This document shows positions 5,751 to 12,294 of a DNA stretch of 12,294 bases, piece after piece. Numbering within the stretch: the first letter of the stretch is position 1; every line of letters starts with the position of its first letter. Source of the DNA: Baffinella frigidus (taxonomy: Eukaryota > Cryptophyceae > Cryptomonadales > Baffinellaceae). Below the pieces are notes generated by a model that had not been told where the DNA came from, did not search any database, and saw only the letters and a program-made list of their open reading frames with translations. The stretch lies in assembly GCA_026770585.1 (NCBI GenBank), contig MU646306.1:1659175-1671468 (forward strand), read 5' to 3'. The position numbers were made by a program, and so were the translations under genes.

Positions 5751-8737
5751 CTGGAAATGTTGGGAGAGATTAGGGCAGACGCTACCAGCGCAGCCCGTGC
5801 CCATCGCGCGTGAGGTAGGGATGGCGTCAGGAACCCAATGACGTCTTTTCCGATTTCGCACTGAGATCATCTATCTCTCACTCACGCTCCATTTCGAAGA
5901 GTGGTACCGGGGATGACAGAGGGAGTTGGGGGTTGCACAACATGCTAGGAAAGGGTGGTACAAGTAGTAAGGTGTACGACACGCGGAACCACCCACAGCC
6001 ACCCGAAGTTGACCAGATCGGGATGTGTCACCTGAACTACAGGGGTACCTCGCTCATAAGAAACCACCCCCCCCCTAGGACCCTACAGTAGGACTATGCG
6101 TAGGGCCCTATGGTGGTTCTAGAGGGGTGGGCGTTTCTTATGAGCGAGGCACCCCTGTAAATTACACCATGGACTAAGTTTAATCCTCGGGGGGGAGGGA
6201 ACTCAACTATGTCCCGATGAGGTTCACTTGGGGTGGCTGGTGGCAGCGAGAGCCTTGCCGAGGCATCTGTTGGCCTAGCACTGAGCAGGGGTACTCCCGC
6301 ATAACGCATTTCCCTTCTATTAAATTACATGCACCACATCTTGCACCCACTGGCACCCCAACTTGCACCCAATGGCACCCCCCGGGTCAGACGTAGGGCG
6401 CGCGGCTCGGAATGACCCCTGTCTTGCAGCGATTCCACTCTGTCTCCGGCCTGCGGTGGGCGCCGCAAAAACGGTCAGTTTGCGAGAAAATGGCGAGAGC
6501 ACGCACAGCAGGTCAGAGGGAGCAATGGGGGTTATGGGGAGAACCTGTCCCCGAACTCGTCGTTCACCATCTTGAGATGGAAAGCGCGAACCTGCGAGTG
6601 TGTGTGGTAATGTTCAGGAGCAGTGTGGCGTTGAAAGGACGCAAAACCATCTGATCACCATCACCAGCAGAAAAGGGGTGAGGTGGCGTTGGGCTCACCT
6701 TTCCCGCCGCGGTCCCGCAGGCGTATCCGCACCGCACGCGGTTGGTGTTCTCCCAGATAACATCCGCCGTCCAGTTCGGGTGCACCTTGCAAATTTTCCC
6801 AACCCCTCCCTTGCTCGGATCCATCCGGCCGGTCTCTTGCCGCCGCTCAATGGCTTGCTGGGTCAGTTTCACCGTCATCCCCACCCGCGGCTGGACGTCT
6901 CGCCCCAACAGCCGCTCCTGCAACACGCCACGGAGAGCAGACGGCCTGTCAGAACACCGCTGCGAGACGCCAACCACGCGCAGCTTCTGAAGCCTCTGGC
7001 AAAACAAACCTTGCATGCAAGCGACACGAGGGGCGTTCAGTGCAGTGGGCGTTCGCGCTGAGACTCACCGCCGTCGAGACGGTGCTGGTGTTCATCGTGT
7101 AAACAGGATTGCCTCTCTGTCCCTGCTGGCCGCGTCCTCTCTTGTTCTGCAATCAACGGAAGTTACTTAGGGAAGGATCTTAAGTTGATTTGTCAACTTT
7201 GATGTGAAGTCATACAGGGCTGAACGCTTCCGCAGGGCGAGGGTGAGGGGCTTTCACGGCGTCGCAGAACCCAGGATTGACCATGACGAGCGATTGGGTG
7301 GGCGCAACAGGCCCGCTTCGCTCCTCCCCTAGATCCACCCGGCGGTGTGACTCAGCTGCGGTGAAAAACATCATCTTTTCTGACGATTCTTCGGGGTTGG
7401 ATGAGTTGACTGGAGGCTGCGGCCCGGCGAGGGCGTGCGGCGGCGAGGGCGGTTGGCGCAGGACGTGCTCGCACGCCGCGAGATCCCATGCGATGGTCAC
7501 GGCGCTGTGTCCAATCATCTTCCAGCTCTTGCTTTCTGCGCAGCCGGCCTGCGGCGGCGCTGGAGTTGGGGCGGCTTCACCGAGGCTGAGCGGGGATGGG
7601 AGGATGGTGATCCTACGAGGAGGAGGGGAGGAGTCGTCGTCAGAATTCAACCCGTCAGACCACATCGGCAAAACGTTCACGTGGCGCGACATGAGCCGCA
7701 TCATGGTCTCGCTTGCTTTCATCCCCGCAACTTGTGCGTTCAGCTAAAGCGATGTATCAGAGATTTATCAAGGCGTCCAGTAACGCCATCCATATCGGCG
7801 TGCTGTCTGATCTATGTGCGGCAGGGAGGTGGTATGTGTGCAGGGAGGTACACGGAAGAGACTCTCCACTTGGGTAGCCTAGGGTCTCTATGGGATTCAA
7901 GCGTGAAATGTGTGAAGAATGTCCAGCTGTCTTAGTCGGGTTGACCGACTATTCTCAAGTTGGCGGTGCTGGATGTGTGGTAAAAATCCGCGATTTTCGA
8001 GAGCGAAAAAGATCCCTGTCACACCAAATTGTCAGACCGAATCAGACAGCTAGAATGAGACATCTAGAACGTGTATGCCAATGTATAAGGCGGTTAACAT
8101 GATACAACGTGTTCGCGTGTGGGTTCCAGCACCGGGTGACACCTGCACACGTGTCGATCCTCTCAAACGTAGCAAGAAGGAGGCATCCGAGAGAGAGAGG
8201 GGGAGCGAGAGAGAGAGCGAGAGAGAGAGCGAGAGAGAGCGAGAGAGAGAGCGAGAGAGAGAGAGCGAGAAAGAGCGAGGGAGAGAGAGAGAGAGAGAGA
8301 CAGCGAGAGAGAGAGAGAGAGAGAGAAATCGAGAGAGAGAGAGAGCGCGAGAGAGAGCGCGAGAGAGAGCGCGAGAGAGAGAGCGCGAGAGAGAGAGCGA
8401 GAGAGCGCGCAGCACCCTCCGCACCGGGTTGGTTGAGCTCCGGTTTCCTGCAAGGTTCTTTCCGCGCCGGGTTGGTTGAACGTGTGGTGCACCACGCGCA
8501 GCACCCGGAAGGCACCCGGTGACACCTGCATGACCGCTTTGGTTCGCTTCAAGGGCGAAAAGGCATCCATGGCTGAACGCTTCGCACGCGCAGCACAAGG
8601 AAGGTTGGGCGGACAAAGACGCGGTCGAGGCCGCCAGGGGGAAGATCGAATTCGAGCGGCTGGCTCAGCCGGAGGTCTTTCTCAAGGACTTGTTGGACGG
8701 AGAAGACCTCAAAGCCTTTGAGACACGGTACACCTAG
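5386..8737 (+). CDS. Multi-exon gene of unknown function (5' end uncertain)
   Basis: Proposed exons are 5386-5405 (weak), 5444-5500, 5644-5654 (or to 5677), 5748-5809, 6430-6511 and 8594-8737 (stop TAG). Phases agree at 5405/5444, 5500/5644, 5809/6430 and 6511/8594. Reading through gives HGTHTFSIWSYGTLDDENE, then EYNA, DLEMLGEIRADATSAARAHR, a basic ARKWREHAQQ segment and a charged C-terminus HKEGWADKDAVEAARGK...DLKAFETRYT. The protein is helical-looking and rich in Glu, Lys and Ala, with no membrane segment or known domain that I recognise. The last three exons are the best supported, with donors GTGAGG and GTCAGA. The border after EYNA is uncertain because three copies of AGCAGGACC occur there. 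No start codon was identified; the start may lie in the 30-90 nt after the ferrochelatase stop. The last intron (6512-8593) holds a complete opposite-strand gene. Alternatively the final exon at 8594 belongs to a separate gene. Confidence 0.55.
6038..6159 (+). mobile_element. Complete foldback MITE with TA target duplication
   Basis: A 118-bp element at 6040-6157 is flanked by TA on both sides. The terminal inverted repeats start CAGGGGTACCTCGCTC on the left and, reversed, CAGGGGTGCCTCGCTC on the right; about 25 of the first 26 bases pair. The inner part is itself nearly palindromic (GGACCCTACAGTAGG, TGCGTAGGGCCC). There is no coding capacity. TA duplications with short inverted repeats fit non-autonomous Tc1/mariner-like elements, but the superfamily is inference. 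It lies in the intron 5810-6429. Confidence 0.85.
6286..6313 (+). mobile_element. Degraded MITE terminus
   Basis: CAGGGGTACTCCCGCATAACG resembles the left terminal repeat of the element at 6040 with a small deletion. No matching second terminus was found nearby, so it is a solo end or a chance partial match. Confidence 0.45.
6340..6381 (+). repeat. 22-nt direct repeat, two copies
   Basis: CTTGCACCCACTGGCACCCC is followed immediately by CTTGCACCCAATGGCACCCC, one mismatch, about 50 nt upstream of the exon at 6430. Confidence 0.8.
6532..8570 (-). CDS. MIB/HERC2-like domain protein, nested antisense gene, 295 aa
   Basis: Exons on the - strand: 8570-8526 (ATG start, MDAFSPLKRTKAVMQ), 7743-7258, 7146-7069, 6917-6699 and 6591-6532 (stop TAA). 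All four introns are phase 0. The donors are GTGTCA, GTGAAA, GTGAGT and GTGAGC, and the acceptors CTTTAG, ATTGCAG, GTTGCAG and TCGCAG. The predicted protein has 295 residues. Residues 16-177 are Met/Ser/Pro-rich, with an acidic NSDDDSSPPP stretch near 48-57. A Gly/Gln/Arg-rich NKRGRGQQGQRGNP segment starts at 178. From about 213 the sequence PRVGMTVKL...GGVGKICKVHPN...DVIWENTNRVRCGY resembles the MIB/HERC2 domain, a beta-barrel module of Mind bomb and HERC2 ubiquitin ligases often seen in protist proteins. No RING or HECT domain is present, so ligase activity cannot be claimed. The last exon may start earlier, at 6986, in frame. An alternative start is the Met at 7722. The gene sits wholly inside the last intron of the + strand gene. 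Confidence 0.65.
8129..8149 (-). repeat. Intron copy of the nested gene's first donor
   Basis: Read on the - strand, GTGCAGGTGTCACCCGGTGC copies the exon 1 donor junction ATGCAG/GTGTCACCGGGTGC at 8531-8512. It lies about 380 nt into that intron. This is the same pattern of a donor copy downstream of its exon seen in the + strand genes. Confidence 0.7.
8189..8410 (+). repeat. (GA)n/(GAGAGC)n purine microsatellite
   Basis: About 220 nt of GAGAGA interrupted by GC, all purine-rich on the + strand. It produces long Arg/Glu or Leu/Ser/Arg open frames in several frames, which I treat as artefacts of the repeat. It lies in intron 1 of the - strand gene and the last intron of the + strand gene. Confidence 0.95.
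8405..8593 (+). repeat. Three copies of the final exon's acceptor, spaced about 90 nt
   Basis: The junction CGCGCAG/CAC ends at 8412, 8501 and 8593. The last is the proposed acceptor of the exon HKEGWADKDA. The second copy is followed by CCGGAAGGC, similar to the exon's AAGGAAGGT. Between them, GCACCGGGTTGGTTGA at 8421 and GCGCCGGGTTGGTTGA at 8463 are copies of one another. The spacing points to tandem duplication of a unit of about 90 nt. Confidence 0.65.
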
Positions 8738-8985
8738 CTCTGTCCCACACGATTTGGTATCGAGACCGGAAGTCAATTCCTTGGGGTGTGGGTGCAAATC
8801 TGTCAACTTTGGAGGGTGGAAATAATCTGTTAACACCGTCTTGCGCTGCCTGAGTTGTATTCTGGCTGGTCCTAAAGGCTTGATATTCGTTTTTTTGTAC
8901 TGAACATGTGTTTTGAAATAATGTTGAGGAGGCGCCAGAATAAAACTCAGGCAGAGCTGGGCACCCCACCACCCCGGCCCACCTA
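8738..8985 (+). other. 3' flank of the second + gene, possible polyadenylation signal
   Basis: No coding region is recognised in this stretch. AATAAA at 8939-8944 lies about 200 nt after the TAG stop and could be a polyadenylation signal. Many protists do not use this hexamer, so this is weak. Confidence 0.35.
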
Positions 8986-9172
8986 ATGCGAAAAGCGTAC
9001 GTTAACGGACCCCTTAAGGGGTCGGTTAACGTGGGCTTACTGGAGCCGTTGATGGTCAACCGGGCTCTAAAACGATTTTAAAAGCGATTTCAAGACTTTT
9101 AAAGCCCAACAATGTTTTCCATTATAAATTTTGTACCAAAGTTACAACACCGTTAACGTAAGCTTTTTGCAT
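8986..9172. mobile_element. MITE-like element with inverted termini containing TTACGTTAACGG
   Basis: The left end (8986-9008) and the reverse complement of the right end (9150-9172) agree at about 20 of 23 bases, both ending in TACGTTAACGG. Inside the left end is a 34-bp palindrome at 8999-9032 centred on CCCTTAAGGG with one mismatched pair. The interior is AT-rich with no reading frame. No target duplication is obvious. A non-autonomous DNA element is the best reading. Confidence 0.7.
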
Positions 9173-9181
9173 GTCACCAAC

Positions 9182-9305
9182 GCGAGTAATGTGGGTATTT
9201 AGGCTCTAAGGGCATCTCAGGACGCAAGGTTATGAGGACGTCGGCGTAGATTCACTCCATCCTCCTTAGATGCCCTTAGAGCCTAGATACCCACAAGTAA
9301 CGCCG
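9182..9305. mobile_element. Foldback element, about 40-nt arms
   Basis: The left arm 9182-9222 contains GGCTCTAAGGGCATCT and the right arm 9260-9305 contains AGATGCCCTTAGAGCC. The pairing extends outward through the GTGGGTAT/ATACCCAC and GTAA/TTAC segments with small mismatches. The loop is about 37 nt. It starts 10 nt after the preceding element. No reading frame. Confidence 0.8.
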
Positions 9306-9318
9306 CGGATACTTGTCA

Positions 9319-9715
9319 CCCTAAACTCGACACCCTAAACCCTAAACCCTAAACCTTAAAACCTGATCCCTCATCCCTAATCCCTAATCCCTAAACCTGA
9401 AACCCGAAACCATCGACCACAAACACTTGACCCTAAACCCCAAACACTAAATCCTAAACCCCAAATCCCAAACCCCAAACCCCAAAAAACCCAAAAACCC
9501 AAAAACCCAAAACCCAAAACCCTAAACCCTAAAACCTAAACCTAAACCCTGAACCCTACACCCAAAACCCTAAACCTCTCAACCCTAAACCCTAATCCCT
9601 AAACCTTTGACTCTTAACCCCCAAACTCTCAATCCTCAACCCTGCACCATCAATCCTAAACCCTAAATCCTAAACACTAAAGCCTACACCCTACGCCCTA
9701 AACCCTAAACCTGCA
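9319..9715 (+). repeat. Long degenerate CCCTAAA array
   Basis: About 400 nt of CCCTAAA, CCCCAAA, CCCTAAT and AACCCAAAA units. The C-rich strand is the + strand. Degeneracy is greater than in the 3291 array, so it is probably older. It lies between the second and third + strand genes. From 9716 to 10007 only a few further CCCTAAA units (about 9784) and no recognised exon are seen. Confidence 0.9.
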
Positions 9716-10007
9716 CAAAGCTCTTCTCATATCCCCAAACCTTGAACCACTCTTGCATTCGAGACGTGTTCAGCCCCCGTCATCCCTAAACCCTCAAGCG
9801 GTCTTCAACGCGTCGCAGGAACCGTGCGTCAGAGCCGGCATGACAGACGTCCGGCGGCGCGTCCTAAGTTAGGAACCGCGCTTCTTTGTTAATACGGGGG
9901 ACATCCGATAACAACACTCAAGGCCCCAGCGAACGCGACGCCGGTACTGAGCGTCAATCTTTTGGGACGTTATGTTTTTGGGTGTTGCGAGAGGTGAAAA
10001 GGATCAG

Positions 10008-10075
10008 GTACCGGGGATCGAAGGCCGACATGACGGATGATGCGTTCCTCTTCCATTTCTACGCGAAGTTCTCTC
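10008..10075 (+). pseudogene. Upstream copy of the 10194 exon (possible alternative exon)
   Basis: The frame YRGSKADMTDDAFLFHFYAKF, preceded by an acceptor-like GGATCAG, copies YRGSKPDMTDDEFLFHFYEEF at 10194. By hand there are nine base differences over 22 codons, five at silent third positions. The copy lacks a clear donor where the real exon ends. It is either a decaying duplicate or an alternative exon. The interval between the copies is 186 nt. Confidence 0.7.
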
Positions 10076-10193
10076 ACTCCCCTGCTTCCTGGCCGCAAAC
10101 TCGCTTCCCCCCCCACTGACTTTCAGAAAAAAAGCCTTACGTTGACCTGTCACCCAAATGTGGTGTGCCCATAACCTGTGTGTCTCGATGCAG

Positions 10194-11923
10194 GTACCGG
10201 GGATCGAAGCCCGACATGACGGACGACGAGTTTCTTTTTCATTTCTACGAGGAGTTCTGGCCCCAGTACAAGGCACGTCCCCCCTCTAATTTTTATTTTA
10301 ATCTCTTGTATCATATCTCTGCCTGGAAGAGGTCTTGGCACGTCCCCCCGAGAGAGAGACTTTGACCCCCTGAGAGAGAGGCTGTGGCGCGTCCCCCTTG
10401 GGAGAGAGGCCTTGATTCTTCCCAACCCGCCCAGAAAGAGAGAGAGATGCTTTGAGTGATAGCATCACGGCCAGAGATAGAGACGTTGACAAACGCCAAC
10501 ACGGCCAGAGAGAGAGAAAGAGACCTTGATGAATAGCACTACGACTGAGAGACAGCACTGCATTGAACTGGTGGCGGCGGAAACAACCTGGGAGATAGGG
10601 TTGTACCTACGGATATCCCAGCCGATTCTCGTTCAGAATCAGGCCGATCCTGAGCGCAAGCAGCTCTCGGCCTCATCTTCCCCTCGATTCATGTACAGTC
10701 ATCTCCGGTGGGCCCGCCTCGGAGCGAGCCCCCGTAAAGATCCGTCGTAGCCCGCTGTGTGGCGTGCATAACCGACAGGGTGTCGTGCAGGCAAAGGAGC
10801 GAGAGCCCACCTCGCCCTGTGGCTCGTCGCGGTCGTGGTTAACAATAGTATTCATTATTAAAAAGCTGGTTTCCCCCCACAGGCAAAGAAGCGAGAGCAC
10901 GCACGGCTGCGCGGTGAACCGCTCCGGGCGAAGTACGCGCGCGTCTTCGATCAGGTACCCACTCGAGAATGCACCTTACTAAATGGCTCCAAGTGTGGTC
11001 AATGGCTCCAAAAGTGGTACCTCGGAACTTTGGCACACATTCGGAATGCGGTCTGGTACCAGTATCGACACCTTCTAGAGGGGCCTATTTACAAGTAGGG
11101 TTGTAAACATTTGTACCAGGATAGGGTGTTCCAACCTCGCTCCTGGCCTAGTGTGGGGTGGAATGGCTCCAAAGGCAATGAAAGTTACTACGCAAAGGCT
11201 GCATCGCGGTTTTACACAGGTCTATCTAGCATTCACATGTGGAACCAGAGCGGTTATCGAATCTGTGTGCCATCAAATAGATGCACCAATGGCAAATGTT
11301 GACTGGTTTGTATCAGCATCATCAACTTTTGGATTTGATTTATTTTTTCACGGGCCCCACAGCTGAAAAATCAAATTGACGCACCAATGGCACATGGTGT
11401 CTGTTTTGTACCAGCATCGTCAATTGTTGGCACTACGCGTCTTTGATCAGGTCCGACCCTCTCTGCATTATGCGAGATCGGTTCTGTGCCATATGGTGAA
11501 TCTAAGATGCGGCTAAGATAACCACCCACCGTAGCCCCACCCACCGCAGTCACGTATTTCGCAGATAACTCCCTACCGCAGTCACGAATTTTGACTACTC
11601 GCCGTATTTTTCAGGAATAACCCTGCATGGATTACATGTGTCCTCCCGCAGCGAACAAAAACCGCCCATGCTAAGCCAATCCCAGAAATGCTGGTCCCAC
11701 GAATATCGAACACTCTTGATTGTTTGCAGAACCTTGCCCGAAACTGCCCGGTGCGAAAACCGCCTTGTCCATTCAAAGCGGGTACTGAAATACGTCTCGC
11801 TCGGCGCAGGAAGAGGCCGTGCCGCCGTACATCCCCTACTCACCAACGCTCCGCAAAGAACTCGGGGAGCACAGGACGGTGCGGGAGTGCATCTCGGCGC
11901 GGGAGCCGGTCGCGCCTCCACAG
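10194..11923 (+). CDS. Unrecognised gene, three internal exons (partial)
   Basis: Exons: 10194-10272 (YRGSKPDMTDDEFLFHFYEE...PQYK), 10883-10954 (AKKREHARLRGEPLRAKYAR/VFDQ) and 11810-11923 (EEAVPPYIPYSPTLRKELGE...REPVAPPQ). The first exon starts after one base of a split codon; the other two junctions are phase 0, giving an 88-residue continuous segment. Acceptors are GATGCAG, CCCACAG and GGCGCAG. The donors are GTACCC and GTCGCC for the second and third exons. The first exon appears to use a GC donor (AAG/GCACGT), since the nearest GT would break the frame. The protein is hydrophilic, basic in the middle and Pro/Tyr-rich in the third exon, with no domain I recognise. Start and stop were not found; the gene may continue past 12294 or end in the copy at 12076-12131. 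Both neighbouring introns hold junction copies. Confidence 0.65.
10273..10530 (+). repeat. GC-donor copies and GAGAGAG-rich repeats
   Basis: The donor context GGCACGTCCCCC at 10272-10283 recurs as GGCACGTCCCCC at 10337 and GGCGCGTCCCCC at 10386. Later units of the form GCCAGAGA(T/G)AGAGA...TTGA follow at 10460-10530. The first part looks like tandem spread of the exon's donor flank, the second like a GA-rich decay product of it. Confidence 0.65.
10785..10820 (+). repeat. Upstream copy of the 10883 exon's acceptor junction
   Basis: CGTGCAG/GCAAAGGAGCGAGAGC copies CCACAG/GCAAAGAAGCGAGAGC at 10877-10898 with one mismatch in the first 16 exon bases. Similarity then decays. The copy is 92 nt upstream of the exon. 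Confidence 0.8.
10955..11809 (+). other. Intron with direct repeats and a donor copy
   Basis: This 855-nt intron holds repeated AATGGCTCCAAA (about 10981, 11001 and 11162). It also has a 98-nt-spaced direct repeat, GATGCACCAATGGCAAATG at 11280 against GACGCACCAATGGCACATG at 11378, with similarity over about 55 nt. At 11434-11456, TACGCGTCTTTGATCAG/GTC copies the 10883 exon's 3' end, CGCGTCTTCGATCAG/GTA. No further exon is recognised. Confidence 0.65.
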
Positions 11924-12075
11924 GTCGCCCCCCACGCCCCCTCGCCAGGTGTGGCCTCCACTCAACCGCCGCGCTTCCACGCCGCTGGGGCCTGTCACGT
12001 CCCAGAGCGCTTTCAAGGCCAGCGCCCTTATATAAGTGTGCTCCGTGTCCAAACCAGCCGTGCCTGCTTGGCACA

Positions 12076-12131
12076 ACAGGACGGTGCGGGAGTGCGTCGC
12101 GGCGCGAGAGCCGGTGGCGCTTCCGCAATAA
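12076..12131 (+). repeat. Downstream copy of the 11810 exon's 3' edge, ending in TAA
   Basis: Sequence from ACAGGACGGTGCGGGAGTGC onward copies 11871-11923. It still reads RTVRECVAAREPVALPQ against the exon's RTVRECISAREPVAPPQ. Where the exon has CAG/GT, the copy has CAATAA, so the donor is lost and an in-frame stop follows. An acceptor-like CACAACAG precedes it. It could serve as an alternative last exon or be a decaying duplicate. Confidence 0.75.
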
Positions 12132-12135
12132 CCTG

Positions 12136-12177
<42 letters not shown>

Positions 12178-12185
12178 ATCATATA
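12136..12185. repeat. (TA)n microsatellite
   Basis: About 50 nt of TA repeats with a few TGTATA interruptions. It directly follows the exon copy. Confidence 0.95.
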
Positions 12186-12201
12186 TAAAAAAAACCTGTA
12201 A

Positions 12202-12294
12202 CCCCCCCCCCCCCCCCCCCCCCCCCATTTTCCCTCAATAACCCCCCCCCCCCCCCCCCCGATTCATAAGAAACGCCCCCCCCCCCCCCCCCCC
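12202..12294 (+). repeat. Poly-C runs with MITE terminus fragment
   Basis: Runs of 25, 19 and at least 19 C are separated by ATTTTCCCTCAATAA and GATTCATAAGAAACG. The latter matches the inner end of the MITE terminal repeat (CTCATAAGAAAC), which in the copy at 6040 is likewise followed by a C run. Homopolymer lengths may be unreliable in an assembly. Confidence 0.75.

Noticed and set aside
5506-5841. Open frame of 111 codons on the + strand starting MWCVGRVQYTV
   Set aside because: It runs through introns and duplicated junctions of the second + gene in a different frame. The composition is unlike a globular protein, and the spliced reading fits better.
6600-7061. Open frame of 153 codons on the + strand
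   Set aside because: It is the antisense shadow of the GC-rich MIB/HERC2-like exons. The - strand has matching splice sites, phase continuity and a domain-like pattern.
7277-7935. Two overlapping + strand open frames (156 and 166 codons)
   Set aside because: They lie opposite the 162-codon - strand exon at 7743-7258 and have no motif or splice support of their own.
8189-8410. CRISPR array or other spaced repeat system
   Set aside because: The repeats are simple-sequence microsatellites without unique spacers, in a eukaryotic gene context.
8042-8616. Long open frames of about 134-188 codons on both strands across the GA tract
   Set aside because: They are Ser/Leu/Arg or Arg/Glu repeats created by the (GA)n microsatellite being open in many frames. 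No non-repeat domain extends through them.
11744-11757. 14-base match AACTGCCCGGTGCG to the ferrochelatase donor at 4834
   Set aside because: It is isolated, in a different gene and without flanking similarity. It is probably chance in GC-rich sequence.
11595-12201. Long overlapping open frames on both strands near the right end
   Set aside because: They cross the intron and end in the TA and poly-C repeats. Only 11810-11923 on the + strand joins in phase with the other exons.

Overview
The window is eukaryotic nuclear DNA from a compact-exon, intron-rich protist, most likely a microalga or an alveolate. The reasons are spliceosomal GT-AG introns, exons of only about 20-486 nt in a sea of low-complexity intron sequence, and degenerate arrays of the 7-nt telomere-type unit CCCTAAA/TTTAGGG, which is found in plants, many algae and alveolates. 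I cannot name the species.

Layout. (1) 1-1036: a TTGAGGG array followed by about 850 nt with no recognisable exon, probably intron or upstream sequence of the first gene. (2) 1037-5354, + strand: the last eight exons of a ferrochelatase gene of the mitochondrial, Fe-S type. They encode the C-terminal 202 residues with the catalytic motifs and a C-terminal cysteine cluster. The N-terminal exons are not in the window. (3) About 5386-8737, + strand: a small multi-exon gene of unknown function, with the 5' end uncertain. (4) 8570-6532, - strand: a five-exon gene of 295 residues with a MIB/HERC2-like domain at its C-terminus. It lies inside the last intron (6512-8593) of gene 3 and fills it almost completely. 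(5) 8738-10193: intergenic or upstream sequence with two foldback (MITE-like) elements and a long degenerate telomere-like array. (6) 10194-11923, + strand: three consecutive exons of another unrecognised gene, probably extending beyond both ends. (7) 11924-12294: an exon copy, a TA microsatellite and poly-C runs with a scrap of the MITE family.

The most striking pattern is that many introns contain degraded local copies ("echoes") of the neighbouring exon edge, including its splice site. Copies of exon 3' edges with their donor lie downstream, and copies of exon 5' edges with their acceptor lie upstream. I count this in most introns of all four genes. It looks like intron growth by repeated local duplication across exon-intron junctions. 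Some copies may be used as alternative or cryptic splice sites.

Exon structures were assembled by hand from reading-frame continuity, splice dinucleotides and, for ferrochelatase, known family motifs. Only ferrochelatase is identified with high confidence. The four genes have no evident shared pathway.
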